From assembly GCA_937892085.1 (NCBI GenBank), contig CALAVD010000125.1:1-5997 (forward strand): a stretch of 5,997 nt of DNA. Reading direction: 5' to 3'. Of this stretch, positions 5,926 to 5,997 are shown in pieces. The DNA is from an uncultured Prevotellaceae bacterium (GTDB lineage: Bacteria; Bacteroidota; Bacteroidia; Bacteroidales; Muribaculaceae). The position numbers and the translations under genes are program-made. Position 1 is the stretch's first letter. Each line of letters starts with the position of its first letter. The notes below the pieces were generated by a model that saw only the letters and a program-made list of their open reading frames with translations, was not told where the DNA came from and made no database searches.

Positions 5926-5997
5926 TATTTTTACTATATTCCTCAAATCCGCAAGACAGTTCCAATCATCGTTTTTTAAGTGCTTGCACCGGCTCTC

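Noticed and set aside
5775..5997. Minus-strand frame open from the window edge for over 70 codons
   Set aside because: The sequence is AT-rich, the translation has no family features, and it runs through the palindrome and receptor promoter. Another frame ends at about 5966 with EPVQALKKR then TGA and could be the tail of an upstream gene, but ten codons are too few to call.

Overview
The window looks like chromosomal DNA from the order Bacteroidales (Bacteroides/Prevotella/Muribaculaceae-like). Four signals point there: promoters with the Bacteroidetes TAnnTTTG -7 box; two lipoproteins whose +1 cysteine is followed by an acidic surface-export signal (CTKSDEDY, CGDDEPY); a small membrane protein with the Bacteroidetes motif NPFRVPEGYFEGF; and AT-rich intergenic DNA lacking strong Shine-Dalgarno sequences. 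Genus cannot be fixed by eye. Every gene I accept is on the minus strand, so transcription runs from high to low coordinates.

Unit 1 (about 5830 down to 1597) is an outer-membrane uptake cluster. A 741-residue TonB-dependent receptor (3551-5776) has a promoter with a perfect -7 box almost touching its GTG start and an 18-bp perfect palindrome over the edge of the -33 box. It is followed 33 bp later by lipoprotein A (2630-3517), then by a 181-bp gap containing a symmetric A/T-flanked hairpin, then by lipoprotein B (1657-2448) and a strong intrinsic terminator (1597-1634). A and B align over most of their length and are diverged paralogs of a family I do not recognise. There is no SusD partner and no FecR-type regulator. 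The substrate is unknown; an iron complex, haem or another cofactor is most plausible.

Unit 2 (about 1578 down to 97) is a small stress or envelope regulatory operon: an ECF sigma-70 factor (964-1524), a single-pass membrane protein that is the likely anti-sigma factor (559-906), and a Spy/CpxP-like periplasmic protein gene (124-556). The last gene appears broken: about 28 codons of the middle are missing, the frame shifts, and the conserved C-terminus survives in another frame. Its tail also carries a 27-bp tandem duplication that includes the stop codon.

The rest is regulatory or empty. The 221 bp upstream of the receptor contain the palindrome and four phased GACA repeats but no gene I can support. 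The first ~96 bp hold nothing I can name. There are no tRNA, rRNA, CRISPR or mobile-element signals. The receptor with paired paralogous lipoproteins and its unusual promoter is the best candidate for an undescribed system; the decayed Spy-like gene is the clearest single anomaly.
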